A DNA stretch of 64,000 bases, from positions 1,302,001-1,366,000 of the forward strand of contig NZ_OY782770.1 of assembly GCF_963678245.1 (NCBI RefSeq), read 5' to 3'. Position 1 is the first letter of the stretch. Each line of letters opens with the position of its first letter. Positions 53,826-63,080 of the stretch are shown here, one piece after another. This DNA comes from an uncultured Sunxiuqinia sp. (lineage in GTDB: Bacteria > Bacteroidota > Bacteroidia > Bacteroidales > Prolixibacteraceae). Below the pieces are notes generated by a model. It searched no databases. It was given only the letters and a program-made list of their open reading frames with translations, and had not been told where the DNA came from. Position numbers and translations under genes: made by a program.

Positions 53826-54030
53826 TTAACAGACTATTAAATAAAATATTGCAATCAATCCGTAGAGTGCTAAATTCGCCACCAAATGGTCTATTTTAGA
53901 GTTCCCCTCACGAAAAATACTTGATAAACCACCTGTCGCAATGACGTGGAGCTCTTTATTCAATTCGGCTTCGGCTTGCTCAATAATCCAACTGACTAAT
54001 TCTTTTTAACGTCGCCCTCTTCACCCAAGG
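53826..54030 (-). pseudogene. remnant of type III pantothenate kinase (coaX) C-terminus
   Basis: On the minus strand a frame reads LVSWIIEQAEAELNKELHVI followed by ATGGLSSIFREGNSKIDH and LALYGLIAIF before a stop at 53826. The ATGG(L)...D..L.L.GL pattern is the C-terminal end of CoaX. The preceding part (GEEGDVKK) is out of frame and the ATP-binding N-terminus is missing. No promoter or start is seen, so this is a dead fragment; a functional pantothenate kinase must be elsewhere. Confidence 0.55.
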
Positions 54031-54107
54031 TAAAAAAAGTAAGTTGAAGTTGAGCGCTAATTCTTGCACTTACATATTGGTTCCTGCAACTTGGCAGGCT
54101 GCAATAA

Positions 54108-54139
54108 AAAAGCCTCATTTACTAGGTAAACAAGGCTTT
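54108..54139 (-). terminator. terminator of ilvE
   Basis: AAGCCT...GTTTAC / GTAAAT...AGGCTT stem; on the minus strand it is followed by six T. Confidence 0.75.
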
Positions 54140-54161
54140 CAATATTTTGGGTTGAGGCAAT

Positions 54162-55193
54162 TTACTCAATAACGGTCACCCATCCGTATGGATCAGGGGC
54201 ATCGCCATCCTGTATGGCCCGAAGCTTTTCGTATAGTTTGGTACTCCAGGTACCGGGCTCATCTCCGTAGAGAAATTCTTTATCCTCGTCGGCATCGTAA
54301 ACTCGCTTGACTGGAGAGATGACCGCGGCTGTACCGCAGGCTCCAACTTCTTCAAAGGTTTCCAGCTCTTCAACAGGCACCTGTCGGCGCTCAACTTTCA
54401 ACCCCATATCTTCGGCAATTTGTATAATGCTTTTGTTGGTAATTGAAGGTAAAATTGATTCTGACTTCGGCGTGATATAGGTATTATCTTTGATTCCGAA
54501 AAAGTTAGCCGGTCCACATTCGTCGAGGTATTTCTTTTCGCGGGCATCGAGGTAAAGTACGGCAGAATAGCCTTCGGCTTTAGCCTTTTTGCCGGCAGTT
54601 AAGCTTGCCGCATAATTTCCACCCACTTTGTATTTGCCGGTTCCCAGTGGAGCAGCACGGTCAAACTGACGCATGATAACCAAGTCGGTTGGTTTAAATC
54701 CTTCGGGGAAATAGGGTCCCACGGGCATTACAAAAACAATAAACAAGTACTCTTGAGATGGTCGCACTCCAATTTCAGGACCAATGCCAATCAGCAATGG
54801 ACGAATATACAAGGAAGCGCCGCTTCCATACGGAGGAACAAATTCGAGATTCTTTTTTACCGCCAGTTTAACGGCTTCCTCAAAAGTTTCGATAGGAACA
54901 TGAGGCATCAGAATACCGTCGCTCGAGTGTTGCATGCGCTTGGCATTTTCATCCATCCGGAATACACGCACTTTACCATCTTTCCCTTTAAAGGCTTTCA
55001 ATCCTTCAAAGGCTTCCTGCCCATAATGCAACGACGTAGCAGCCATGTGTATATTAAGGTATTCGGAATCGCTCAGTTGCAGCTCGCCCCACTCGCCATT
55101 TTTATAATAGCAACGAACATTCAGGTTAGTTTTGCGGTATCCAAAGCCAATCGTTTTCCAATCTTGAATTTCCATAGTTTTATTGTTTGCCAA
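54162..55193 (-). CDS. ilvE: branched-chain amino acid aminotransferase
   Basis: 343 residues, fold type IV PLP enzyme. The substrate loop is SLHYGQEAFEGLKAF, the PLP lysine lies in GTGKYKVGGNYAAS, and LDECGPANFFGI and CGTAAVISPV are the cofactor-binding blocks. It makes or degrades Leu, Ile and Val with 2-oxoglutarate. Single gene with its own terminator. Confidence 0.95.
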   Translation of the reverse strand: MANNKTMEIQDWKTIGFGYRKTNLNVRCYYKNGEWGELQLSDSEYLNIHMAATSLHYGQEAFEGLKAFKGKDGKVRVFRMDENAKRMQHSSDGILMPHVPIETFEEAVKLAVKKNLEFVPPYGSGASLYIRPLLIGIGPEIGVRPSQEYLFIVFVMPVGPYFPEGFKPTDLVIMRQFDRAAPLGTGKYKVGGNYAASLTAGKKAKAEGYSAVLYLDAREKKYLDECGPANFFGIKDNTYITPKSESILPSITNKSIIQIAEDMGLKVERRQVPVEELETFEEVGACGTAAVISPVKRVYDADEDKEFLYGDEPGTWSTKLYEKLRAIQDGDAPDPYGWVTVIE

Positions 55194-55367
55194 TCAGGTT
55201 TCTTTAGAAACCCTAAAATAAAGAAAAAATGGTCAATAGGGGATGTCAATTGATCCATTTCAACGGTTAAATAAATGTTTTACACACATGTTCAAAAACA
55301 GGCTGTTAGCAATCCTTTATTTTTTCGCGCTTAAGCTATTAATTTGACAACTGTAAAGAACAGTGAA

Positions 55368-56171
55368 TTATGAATTAACAGAAAGCTTTAAAAAGTATCC
55401 GTTGTGCTTTCGGATATTCAGCACCTGATTTTTGTCAAAAATAAGATATTGTCCTTTAATTCCCATCAGTTTACCAACAATCTCTGCTTGTTTATCGAAA
55501 GTTACACTTTTTACCTTTTCAGGATAAGCCGTTACCGGATAGTGAAGCTCAAGTATTTCGTTTTCATCGGAGAAGTATTGCTGCAGTTCGGCAGGTATCA
55601 GCTTCAATGCTTTCTGCTTTTCTTCGTCAAGTTTAATCGATTCATCAAGCTGATTTTGCAACATGGCACGCCAGTTGGTTTTATCGGTAAAGTGCTTTTT
55701 TAGTAACACTTCAATGATGCCTGCAATGTGTCGGTTTGGTGTTTTGGCCAAGCGAATGGCCCAGCTTGCTCCCTGGTCGATCCATCGCGTTGGTACCTGA
55801 TGATGACGGGTAACACCGACTTTTAATTCGCTTGAAACAGCTAAATAAACATAGTGATCGATAAGGTCGTGCTCTTCAGCCCACTTGATATCGCGGGCTA
55901 TACCGTATTGTGCTCTCGACAATTCCGGACGCATGACATCGACTCCTGCCTCGGGTACTGTTTGGTAGCAATTGTAGCAAAACCCCTGGCTAAACGAAGT
56001 CTTGGTTTTCTTTCCGCATGAAATACAATTGATTTGTCCGTCAAAATTAAACTGAATGTGTTGGCCAATGAGTGCATTCATATTCACCAACTCATCACCA
56101 ATTGGTAATTGATATTGAATCGGATCATCCAACTCGCTCCTCATCTTTAGTATGTTCCCTTGGTATTCCAT
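55368..56171 (-). CDS. DUF2797 protein
   Basis: 267 residues. A cysteine cluster CISCGKKTKTSFSQGFCYNC (about 60-80) suggests a zinc site, followed by HYVYLAVSSELKVGVTRHHQ and RWIDQGASWAIRLAKTPN, which are the conserved blocks of DUF2797 and look GIY-YIG-like. A nuclease-type activity is a guess. It lies 11 bases downstream of the HAD gene and may be co-transcribed. Confidence 0.8.
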   Translation of the reverse strand: MEYQGNILKMRSELDDPIQYQLPIGDELVNMNALIGQHIQFNFDGQINCISCGKKTKTSFSQGFCYNCYQTVPEAGVDVMRPELSRAQYGIARDIKWAEEHDLIDHYVYLAVSSELKVGVTRHHQVPTRWIDQGASWAIRLAKTPNRHIAGIIEVLLKKHFTDKTNWRAMLQNQLDESIKLDEEKQKALKLIPAELQQYFSDENEILELHYPVTAYPEKVKSVTFDKQAEIVGKLMGIKGQYLIFDKNQVLNIRKHNGYFLKLSVNS

Positions 56172-56182
56172 TTTCAGGCCAT

Positions 56183-56887
56183 TTATGCTTTTGTGAACAA
56201 TGTCAAAACATCACGTATTTCCTTTAGTTCAAAAAATCGATCACTTTTGATGTCTTCCGGGTTCATTTGCTCAAGAACCCAAGTAGTATAATAAGGCACA
56301 TGAACAGCTGTTCCTCCCAGGTTAATCACCGGAAGCACATCCGATTTCAAGGAGTTGCCGATCATCATAAAGTGACGGGCTTCAATATCCAGATGATCTA
56401 AAAGTGACTCGTAGTTGGCTTCCTTTTTATGAGTCATCACCTCAATATGATGAAAATAGTTGAGTAAGCCCGACTTTTTCAACTTGCGTTCCTGATCGAG
56501 TAAATCGCCTTTGGTAGCCAACACCAACCGATAATTGGGCGCTAGCTCTTCCAGCACATCGCGAATGCCATCCAATAAAACAACGTCTTTGTTGAGCATG
56601 GTCTTGCCAATGTTGATTATGGCCTCCACCTCTTCCGATCGTACTTTTCTGTCCGAAATCAATAGGGATGTTTCAACCAACGACAAAATGAAGGCTTTAA
56701 TTCCGTAGCCATAAATCTCCATGTTCTGAACCTCAACCTTAAAAAGCTGTTCCATGATCTGGTCACTGGGTTGATATGCTTTCAGCAACTCACAAAATTG
56801 CTGTTCAGCTTCGCGAAAGAAATTTTCATTTTCCCAAAGGGTATCGTCGGCATCAAAAGCAATAACCTGAATATCTTTAAAGCTCAT
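56183..56887 (-). CDS. HAD-family hydrolase
   Basis: 234 residues. Motif I is AFDADDTLWENENFF, motif II LVLATKGD, motif III lysine in THKKEANYE, motif IV MMIGNSLKSDVLP. It is a C1-cap phosphatase of the haloacid dehalogenase superfamily, substrate unknown. It starts 14 bases after the transporter gene. Confidence 0.88.
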   Translation of the reverse strand: MSFKDIQVIAFDADDTLWENENFFREAEQQFCELLKAYQPSDQIMEQLFKVEVQNMEIYGYGIKAFILSLVETSLLISDRKVRSEEVEAIINIGKTMLNKDVVLLDGIRDVLEELAPNYRLVLATKGDLLDQERKLKKSGLLNYFHHIEVMTHKKEANYESLLDHLDIEARHFMMIGNSLKSDVLPVINLGGTAVHVPYYTTWVLEQMNPEDIKSDRFFELKEIRDVLTLFTKA

Positions 56888-56901
56888 GATTCGCGAATCT
56901 A

Positions 56902-58485
56902 CTAAATCAAACTTAAAATCTGCACAAACACTATTAACAACACCATTGCAATCGGGTAAACGGTTGCATAAGCTACTGATGGAGCATCGGTGTCGGTCAT
57001 TCCGTCGATGGCTGCCAATCCGGGAGTACTGGTCATACTACCGGTTAAGGTTCCCAGCAAGGTTAATATATTCATCTTTAGCACGTATCTGGCAACAATG
57101 GATGTCACAATCATAGGCAACAGGGTGATGATGATTCCATACACAAATAGTTCAACACCATATTGCTGGAAGGTTTCAACCAAGCTCGATCCGGCTCCGG
57201 TGCCCACCGCAGCCAGAAAAAACAACAAACCAAACTGGCGAAGTAATTGGTTGGCCGCACCAGTCATTGTCCACATAATAGGACCGGTTTTCCCGGTACG
57301 TCCTAAAATAAGAGCTGTAAGTAAAATACCGCCTGTTAGTCCTAAGCTAAAGGAGAATGAGCCAAAGTTGACGCTTAACTTACCAACCAGTATACCCAAT
57401 ATAATTCCGGTCGCAATTGGGAAAAAGTCGGTGTCTGACAAACGGCGGTCGTCATCGCCAAAAATACGGGCAACCTGCTCCATGCTCTCTTTATGGCAAG
57501 CAACAATAATTTTATCACCAAATTGTAATTTTGAAGAAGGACTGGGGGAAATATTGATTCCCGAGCGACGAATCCGGGTGATCGTTGCATTGTAGGTATT
57601 CAGAATATTGAGTTGCCCCAAGGTTTTATTGACAATCTCTTTGTTGGTTACTAAAAATGAGCGTACATCATAGTGGGTACTCAGTGGAATTTCAGTGGTT
57701 GTTTCCGGGCCAATCAACAACTGAACACGGCTCAACGCATCTTCGGGCCCAACGGCTTTAATGACGTCTCCTTTTTGCAGTATTGTATCGGGTGAAGGAG
57801 TAATCGCTGTATCTCCGTGCATAACGCGTGAAACAACTGCCTTAGTCATAAACCGAATGCGTAATCCACCAATGGTTTTCCCAACCACATTTTCATTTTC
57901 AACAACAAAATTTTTACGCATGATTTCTGGGTATCCGGCTGACATTTCTTTTTTGTATTGAGCTTCTGCATCCTTGATATTCACCCGAAGAAAACGAGGT
58001 AATAAGCTGACGAACAAAATTACACCAATAACTCCAAAGGGGTAACCAATACCATAACCAATAGATGCCAGTGGTGAACCGGTTGTGTCGATAGCAGCAG
58101 CCAATCCGGGCGTGCTAGTTAAAGATCCGGTTAACAGTCCAATACACAGGCTTTTATCAATCCCCATAAAATGGTAAACACCATATGTGATCAGACTTGA
58201 AGTAAAAATCAGTAAACTGGCCAGCAAAGCCAATTCACGACCATTCTTTTTAAATGAGCCAAAAAAACCTGGACCCGCCTGAATTCCAATGGTAAAGATA
58301 AATAATACAAGTCCTAGGTATTGAAAGTCTTTGGGAATGATGATTCCAAAATGTCCGAAAACCAAGGCGACAAAAATTACGGCAGAGACATCAAGCGATA
58401 TCCCTTTTATTTTTATCCGCCCAATAATAAAACCGACTAAAATTATTAGAAAAAGTGCAAAATAGCTGTTGCTGAACAAACCCAT
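56902..58485 (-). CDS. AspT/YidE-type transporter with two TrkA-C domains
   Basis: 527 residues from the ATG at 58485 (MGLFSNSYFALF); a start 16 codons upstream would add a non-hydrophobic leader. Two duplicated membrane halves (each with the motif TGSLTSTPGLAA or TGSMTSTPGLAA) flank two TrkA-C domains (RFMTKAVVSRVMHGD and NTYNATITRIRRSGI). This is the aspartate:alanine-exchanger fold; the TrkA-C domains probably sense a nucleotide. Substrate unknown. Confidence 0.88.
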   Translation of the reverse strand: MGLFSNSYFALFLIILVGFIIGRIKIKGISLDVSAVIFVALVFGHFGIIIPKDFQYLGLVLFIFTIGIQAGPGFFGSFKKNGRELALLASLLIFTSSLITYGVYHFMGIDKSLCIGLLTGSLTSTPGLAAAIDTTGSPLASIGYGIGYPFGVIGVILFVSLLPRFLRVNIKDAEAQYKKEMSAGYPEIMRKNFVVENENVVGKTIGGLRIRFMTKAVVSRVMHGDTAITPSPDTILQKGDVIKAVGPEDALSRVQLLIGPETTTEIPLSTHYDVRSFLVTNKEIVNKTLGQLNILNTYNATITRIRRSGINISPSPSSKLQFGDKIIVACHKESMEQVARIFGDDDRRLSDTDFFPIATGIILGILVGKLSVNFGSFSFSLGLTGGILLTALILGRTGKTGPIMWTMTGAANQLLRQFGLLFFLAAVGTGAGSSLVETFQQYGVELFVYGIIITLLPMIVTSIVARYVLKMNILTLLGTLTGSMTSTPGLAAIDGMTDTDAPSVAYATVYPIAMVLLIVFVQILSLI

Positions 58486-58564
58486 GGCATTTGATTTTAA
58501 GGCTGCAAAAGTATAAACTTTTTGCCTTAACATCTTTAAATGTCTCTATAAATAGGATGATAAA

Positions 58565-59275
58565 CTATTCTTTTAACAGAAAGGAAAAATCGTCGCCAGC
58601 CTTTAACTCGTGTGGCGCTTTACCCTGAATAAAAATACGGGTCGACCGTTCGCCAATCAGCTCCAGCTTATTGTCTTCCAGTTTTAACATGGTTCCTTCG
58701 CGTAAACCAACTACGTATACATTGGGATTGATCTCCAAAAACTCGGATATCCGCTGTTCGCGGGTTTCACCACCGTGTCCTTCAGGATTGGCATCGAGGT
58801 AATGTGGGTTAATTTGAAATGAAACCAGATTGATGGTATTAAATCCCTTGGGATCAATAATGGGCATGTCGTTGGTTGTGCGTAGCGATGGACAAGCGAC
58901 ATTCGATCCGGCACTCCACCCCATGTAGGGTGTTCCGGCTTTCACCTTCTGGCGAATCGGCTCCATCAAATCCTGATCGTGCAACATGCGAACCAACTGC
59001 CAAGTATTTCCTCCGCCAATCACAATAGCTTCAGCTTCTTCAACTCCTTTTACGGGATTTTTGAAGTGATGAATACCAACGACTTCGTGCCCAATTTCCT
59101 GAAAGCTTTCATTTACTCTTTGCTCATATTCGTCAAACGAAAAGCTAACGGCCGCGTAGGGAATGAATAAGGTTTTTACTTTTTGATCGCCTAAAAACTG
59201 TTGGATCTGATTTTTGGGATACCCCAGATACGGTTCTCCGGGCATTGTTGAGTTGCTAAGAAGTAATAATTTCAT
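58565..59275 (-). CDS. pepE: dipeptidase E (peptidase S51)
   Basis: 236 residues. The nucleophile elbow is MGWSAGSNVACPSL, with IVIGGGNTWQLV and FQINPHYLD, and the end VYVVGLREGTMLKLE. PepE removes N-terminal aspartate from Asp-X dipeptides. Single cytoplasmic gene. Confidence 0.92.
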   Translation of the reverse strand: MKLLLLSNSTMPGEPYLGYPKNQIQQFLGDQKVKTLFIPYAAVSFSFDEYEQRVNESFQEIGHEVVGIHHFKNPVKGVEEAEAIVIGGGNTWQLVRMLHDQDLMEPIRQKVKAGTPYMGWSAGSNVACPSLRTTNDMPIIDPKGFNTINLVSFQINPHYLDANPEGHGGETREQRISEFLEINPNVYVVGLREGTMLKLEDNKLELIGERSTRIFIQGKAPHELKAGDDFSFLLKE

Positions 59276-59507
59276 CCGTTCAAAATTTTCAAGTTTTTTA
59301 AAATTTGAGAACGGATGTGCTGCTCCGCTCTCTCATAAACTTTTTTAATCGTTGTTGTTTGTGAATTTTTGATTAATAAAAGTTCATGTCCGTTTCGTTT
59401 ATTCCTATTTATATGGTCCGATACAGCATTGACTCAATACCTCGAACAAGCCATCTAAAATAAGAAAATCAAAAAGAATAAAACAGGAAATTTATCAGCA
59501 GCCTGAT

Positions 59508-60308
59508 TTAAAAGGAAAATAAGGCTAATCCAATTGAAAATGGGTATAATTCAGGTCCTTTATCGGTAACAAATAATGGTTGAAGATCAAGCGTTGCATA
59601 TAAGTTGACAAAGCGGTAGCCAATTTTGACCATGCCCGAAAAACGAAAATCGTGGATGTAAAAATCATCCGGTGTTTTCAGCTTTTCCTTTTTCCCGTTT
59701 TCGCGGTACTTCACTTTTGTATGCGAACTCAATCGCTTTTGAAGAACCACTCCGGCAGCCAGATAAATTCGATTTCCATATTCTTTCAAAGGAACCTGAA
59801 ATTCAACCAATAATGGAGCACTAAGGTAGGTTGACGACAACTTGGATTTTTGTTTCGAATCATAAAACTGTTCGATTGGCTCAATGCGGTAGCCTCCCTT
59901 TTCAATACTTGTTTTTTTATCGAGAAAGTAAGTTTGAATTTCCAGGCCCAATCCGGTTACCAGTCCAATCGTATTGCGGGTTCGCTGCAAGCTTTTCGAA
60001 AACTGGATCAGGTTCAGATTCAAGACGGTAGATCGCAATAAGTTGACATCCAGAAAACCGGCATCCTCTTCAGCATACATCGAGTAATCTTCATTGGTAA
60101 AACCATTTACGCCCAGATAAATTCCCGACCAATGACCTTTGAATTCATCATCCCAGTAATTAAAGCCATCCGTTACGACACCATGTGGTTGAATAATATT
60201 GGGCTGGCGGCGTGACATGGACTGCTTAACCTGCAATGTATCTGCTGGTTGTGCGCTGACGAAAAATACGCAAGCCACTAATGATAATATCAGAGTAAAA
60301 TGTTTCAT
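59508..60308 (-). CDS. PorT-like outer-membrane beta-barrel protein
   Basis: 266 residues from the ATG at 60308 (MKHFTLILSLVACVFFVSAQ, a signal peptide); two upstream in-frame starts precede the signal and are unlikely. The body has WSGIYLGVNGFTNEDYSMYA and IGLVTGLGLEIQTY, and ends PELYPFSIGLALFSF with terminal aromatic residue. It is a paralogue of the next gene upstream (60483-61400), with similar blocks in the same order. Probably an 8-stranded barrel of unknown role. Confidence 0.8.
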   Translation of the reverse strand: MKHFTLILSLVACVFFVSAQPADTLQVKQSMSRRQPNIIQPHGVVTDGFNYWDDEFKGHWSGIYLGVNGFTNEDYSMYAEEDAGFLDVNLLRSTVLNLNLIQFSKSLQRTRNTIGLVTGLGLEIQTYFLDKKTSIEKGGYRIEPIEQFYDSKQKSKLSSTYLSAPLLVEFQVPLKEYGNRIYLAAGVVLQKRLSSHTKVKYRENGKKEKLKTPDDFYIHDFRFSGMVKIGYRFVNLYATLDLQPLFVTDKGPELYPFSIGLALFSF

Positions 60309-60482
60309 TCTAATCGTATGCATTTTGTAGGGGTCAAGTGGAACTCGCATAAACGATCCTTCAGTGTGGACGAGTTTTTTACGTGCTCAATTCATGACTT
60401 ATTTCCTCAAACAAAGTTAAGCATGAAAATTGAAAAAAGAAGCCAGCTCGTAGCAGGCTTACCTATTTTCTGAAAATTGTAA

Positions 60483-61400
60483 TTAGAAGTTAACCAAGCC
60501 AATTCCGATTGAGAACGGAAAAAGCTCCGGTCCTTTATTTTCTTTGAAGAAGGTCGACAGGCTATATGTGGCAAACAAGCTGATATCTTTTAGCCCAATC
60601 CGACCGGCAAGAGAATATTTAAATGGATTGATGTTGAAACTTCCACGATCTTTGCTCTTGGTATGATCGGTTTTATACTTGGTGTGCGAACCGATATTTA
60701 AGCCACCAATCACGCCTCCCTGAACAAACAGGTAATTGCTTCGCCGGTTAACTGGAACTTGAAATTCGAGTAATAGCGGAATAGTCAGATATGAAACCGT
60801 CAGTTTTGATTTGTCAAATCCGTCAGGATCAATTGGCTTTGGCTCGATCATTCCATTCACTTTTTCTATTGTAAGCGGGTTGTCAAAGCGATAGTTGTTC
60901 ATCGACCAGCCCATGCCGGTTACCAGTCCTATCCGATTCTCTTTTAAGGCAATATTATATTCTAAAAAGTTAATATTCACTTCAATCGACTTTGGCTGAT
61001 TGAGCTCCATGAATTCATCGACTCCGAGGTAATTTGCACCGTAAAAGCCATTTACGCCCAGTTCAAAACCAGCCCAGTGGCCGTCAAAATTGTTATGTTT
61101 CCAGTTGTCTTTATCCTTATCATCATCTTCCCAAAACCGGTCACGGTGCATGTTAATGTTCGTTTGTCCCTCTCTCTCTATAATCTCAATATTTCGCTTT
61201 CCAAACCGTATATGTGTCGTATCGTTATCGTCATTATCATCAATATAAATCCGATCTCTAAATAGTCCCACTTCAGTTCTACCGGGTCCTTCTTTTACTT
61301 CAACTACTTTTCCTACTCTGGTGGTGTCTTGTGCAACTAGTGCCACAGCGAAAAAGAAGATTAACAGGGTTGTTATTACTGCTCTTTTCATGGTATTCAA
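60483..61400 (-). CDS. PorT-like outer-membrane beta-barrel protein
   Basis: 305 residues. A signal peptide (AVITTLLIFFFAVALVAQ) is followed by an acidic Asp-rich stretch (DDNDDNDTT and DDDKDKDNW) and then WAGFELGVNGFYGANYLG, IGLVTGMGWSMNNYRF and an end PELFPFSIGIGLVNF. The Asp-rich segment, absent from the paralogue at 59508, could bind calcium. The gene lies downstream of the sigma/anti-sigma pair and may belong to its regulon. Confidence 0.82.
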   Translation of the reverse strand: MNTMKRAVITTLLIFFFAVALVAQDTTRVGKVVEVKEGPGRTEVGLFRDRIYIDDNDDNDTTHIRFGKRNIEIIEREGQTNINMHRDRFWEDDDKDKDNWKHNNFDGHWAGFELGVNGFYGANYLGVDEFMELNQPKSIEVNINFLEYNIALKENRIGLVTGMGWSMNNYRFDNPLTIEKVNGMIEPKPIDPDGFDKSKLTVSYLTIPLLLEFQVPVNRRSNYLFVQGGVIGGLNIGSHTKYKTDHTKSKDRGSFNINPFKYSLAGRIGLKDISLFATYSLSTFFKENKGPELFPFSIGIGLVNF

Positions 61401-61520
61401 GTTTATCTGTTTTACAAGTCATTTGGTTGACTTCCTTTTTTTTTGAAAGCCTTGCGAAACATGCTTTGCTTTGTTCTCGGTAGTAGGACGGACTGCTATT
61501 TGGAAAAGTTACAGATGGAA

Positions 61521-62552
61521 TTAATCTTTTTTTAGCGGAATTGAAAAAGCGAACAACCGGGTATTCAGACTGATTTCGGATAATTTTCCTTTTCCATTTT
61601 TTTCGTAGTCTACCCGTTCATTACTGACAGTTGAAACGGCATCTAATCCTGCGGTTATGATATTACCCAAACTCAATGATTCATTTTTGTCTTTATTCAA
61701 TACTTTCTCAGCCAGATATTCGTCTATACTCAGATAATCAGGTGCATTCGAATGTTGATGCTTCTTTTCAACCAGCGCAATTGTTTGCGGATTGTTGTGT
61801 TTAAGCTGAATACTTTTAGGCTTTAAAGTTGCAGGAGCGGCTTCCCTGATGGTAATTAATTGATTTGATTGCTTTTCAACAGGAGTTGTGATAGTTGGTT
61901 GAATAACCGGAATCGGCTTGATGACTTCGTGTTCTTTTTTGGGTTGCTGATTTTCATACTCATTCAAAACAATCGGTGCTTGATTCGGAGTGGTAACTTT
62001 TTGTTTTTCGAAATCCGGCTGTTGTTCTTCGGCCAACTGAACCGGTTGTTGATTTGTCGTTGAATAATTCCAAATAGCATAAACAAAAAAGGAAAGGAGC
62101 AAAACAGCTGCAACGTGACTTGCCCAAAGCATTAAAATTTTGGTGTTTGATTTTTTGTAAAGCCGTTCCTTGTCATTAAAAACAATATCGGGTTCAACTT
62201 GAAGTTTCGTTCTCAGGAATTGGTCAAAATAAAGCTCTTTTTTAGGATTGCTGGTAATTTCATGAATAAACGCTTTTTCATCTTCTATACTCAAGTCGTT
62301 TTCCATCAGGGCAATTGCCCGATAATCAAATTCGGGAGATTCAGTCAACGTATTTTTTTTCAAAACTTCTTTTCTTGGTAAAACCGTTAAATCGGGCTCC
62401 AGCTTTTTAATAGCCGAAACCGCTTTTAGTTCTTCATGAAGATCAGGATTGTCATTCAGGAAATCTAAAAACACATCAACCTGATTATCAAGCAAAGTAC
62501 CGTCAAGATAATCCAAAAAGTAAATCTCGTAATTTGTACGGTCAATATTCAT
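61521..62552 (-). CDS. membrane anti-sigma-like protein
   Basis: 343 residues. The N-terminus (NYEIYFLDYLDGTLLDNQVDV) has the short helical form of Bacteroidota anti-sigma proteins. A single membrane segment (about 147-168, ILMLWASHVAAVLLLSFFVY) is followed by a Gln/Pro-rich periplasmic region. It begins 3 bases after the stop of the sigma gene, strongly suggesting translational coupling and a sigma-holding role. It lacks the FecR domain. Confidence 0.75.
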   Translation of the reverse strand: MNIDRTNYEIYFLDYLDGTLLDNQVDVFLDFLNDNPDLHEELKAVSAIKKLEPDLTVLPRKEVLKKNTLTESPEFDYRAIALMENDLSIEDEKAFIHEITSNPKKELYFDQFLRTKLQVEPDIVFNDKERLYKKSNTKILMLWASHVAAVLLLSFFVYAIWNYSTTNQQPVQLAEEQQPDFEKQKVTTPNQAPIVLNEYENQQPKKEHEVIKPIPVIQPTITTPVEKQSNQLITIREAAPATLKPKSIQLKHNNPQTIALVEKKHQHSNAPDYLSIDEYLAEKVLNKDKNESLSLGNIITAGLDAVSTVSNERVDYEKNGKGKLSEISLNTRLFAFSIPLKKD

Positions 62553-62555
62553 AAG

Positions 62556-63041
62556 TTAAACAAGCACATCTAATTTGCCAATATAATTCTTCAAAAACAC
62601 CCGGGCTCGATAAATATACACCTTCACCTGGGATTCACTCAGAGCGGTTAATTCGCTAATCTCTTTGTAAGAATAACCTTCATAGTCGCGCAACATCAGT
62701 ACCGATCGCTGATCCTCCGGGAGCAAACGAATGGCCTGATTCAGCACTTCGCCAATATCAGAATATTGCTGATCATGCCCTTCATCTTGAAGTTGCAGAT
62801 CATCGTAACGTTTTTGACGCTGATCTTTTCGGATCACATCAATTGTTCGATGGTAAGCCGTGGATAATAAATATGATTTTATTTTGCATGAATCAACCGT
62901 TCGCTTATGCATCCAAAGCTTTTCGAAACTATCCTGAACAATATCACGTGCCTTTTCCTGGTCTTTGATATTCTTCAAAACAAATCGAAAAATTCCATCT
63001 GCATAAAGATTTACTGCTTGGTTATATTCTTCAACCGTCAT
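62556..63041 (-). CDS. ECF RNA polymerase sigma factor
   Basis: 161 residues. Region 2 is YADGIFRFVLKNIKDQEKA with DIVQDSFEKLWMHK; region 4 is LPEDQRSVLMLRDYEGYSYK with EISELTALSESQVKVYIYRA. Shorter than the FecI-like factors at the left of the window and paired with a different kind of membrane protein. Confidence 0.92.
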   Translation of the reverse strand: MTVEEYNQAVNLYADGIFRFVLKNIKDQEKARDIVQDSFEKLWMHKRTVDSCKIKSYLLSTAYHRTIDVIRKDQRQKRYDDLQLQDEGHDQQYSDIGEVLNQAIRLLPEDQRSVLMLRDYEGYSYKEISELTALSESQVKVYIYRARVFLKNYIGKLDVLV

Positions 63042-63080
63042 ACTTATTTGGGTCGTTACACCTTTATGACGGGTAAGGTT

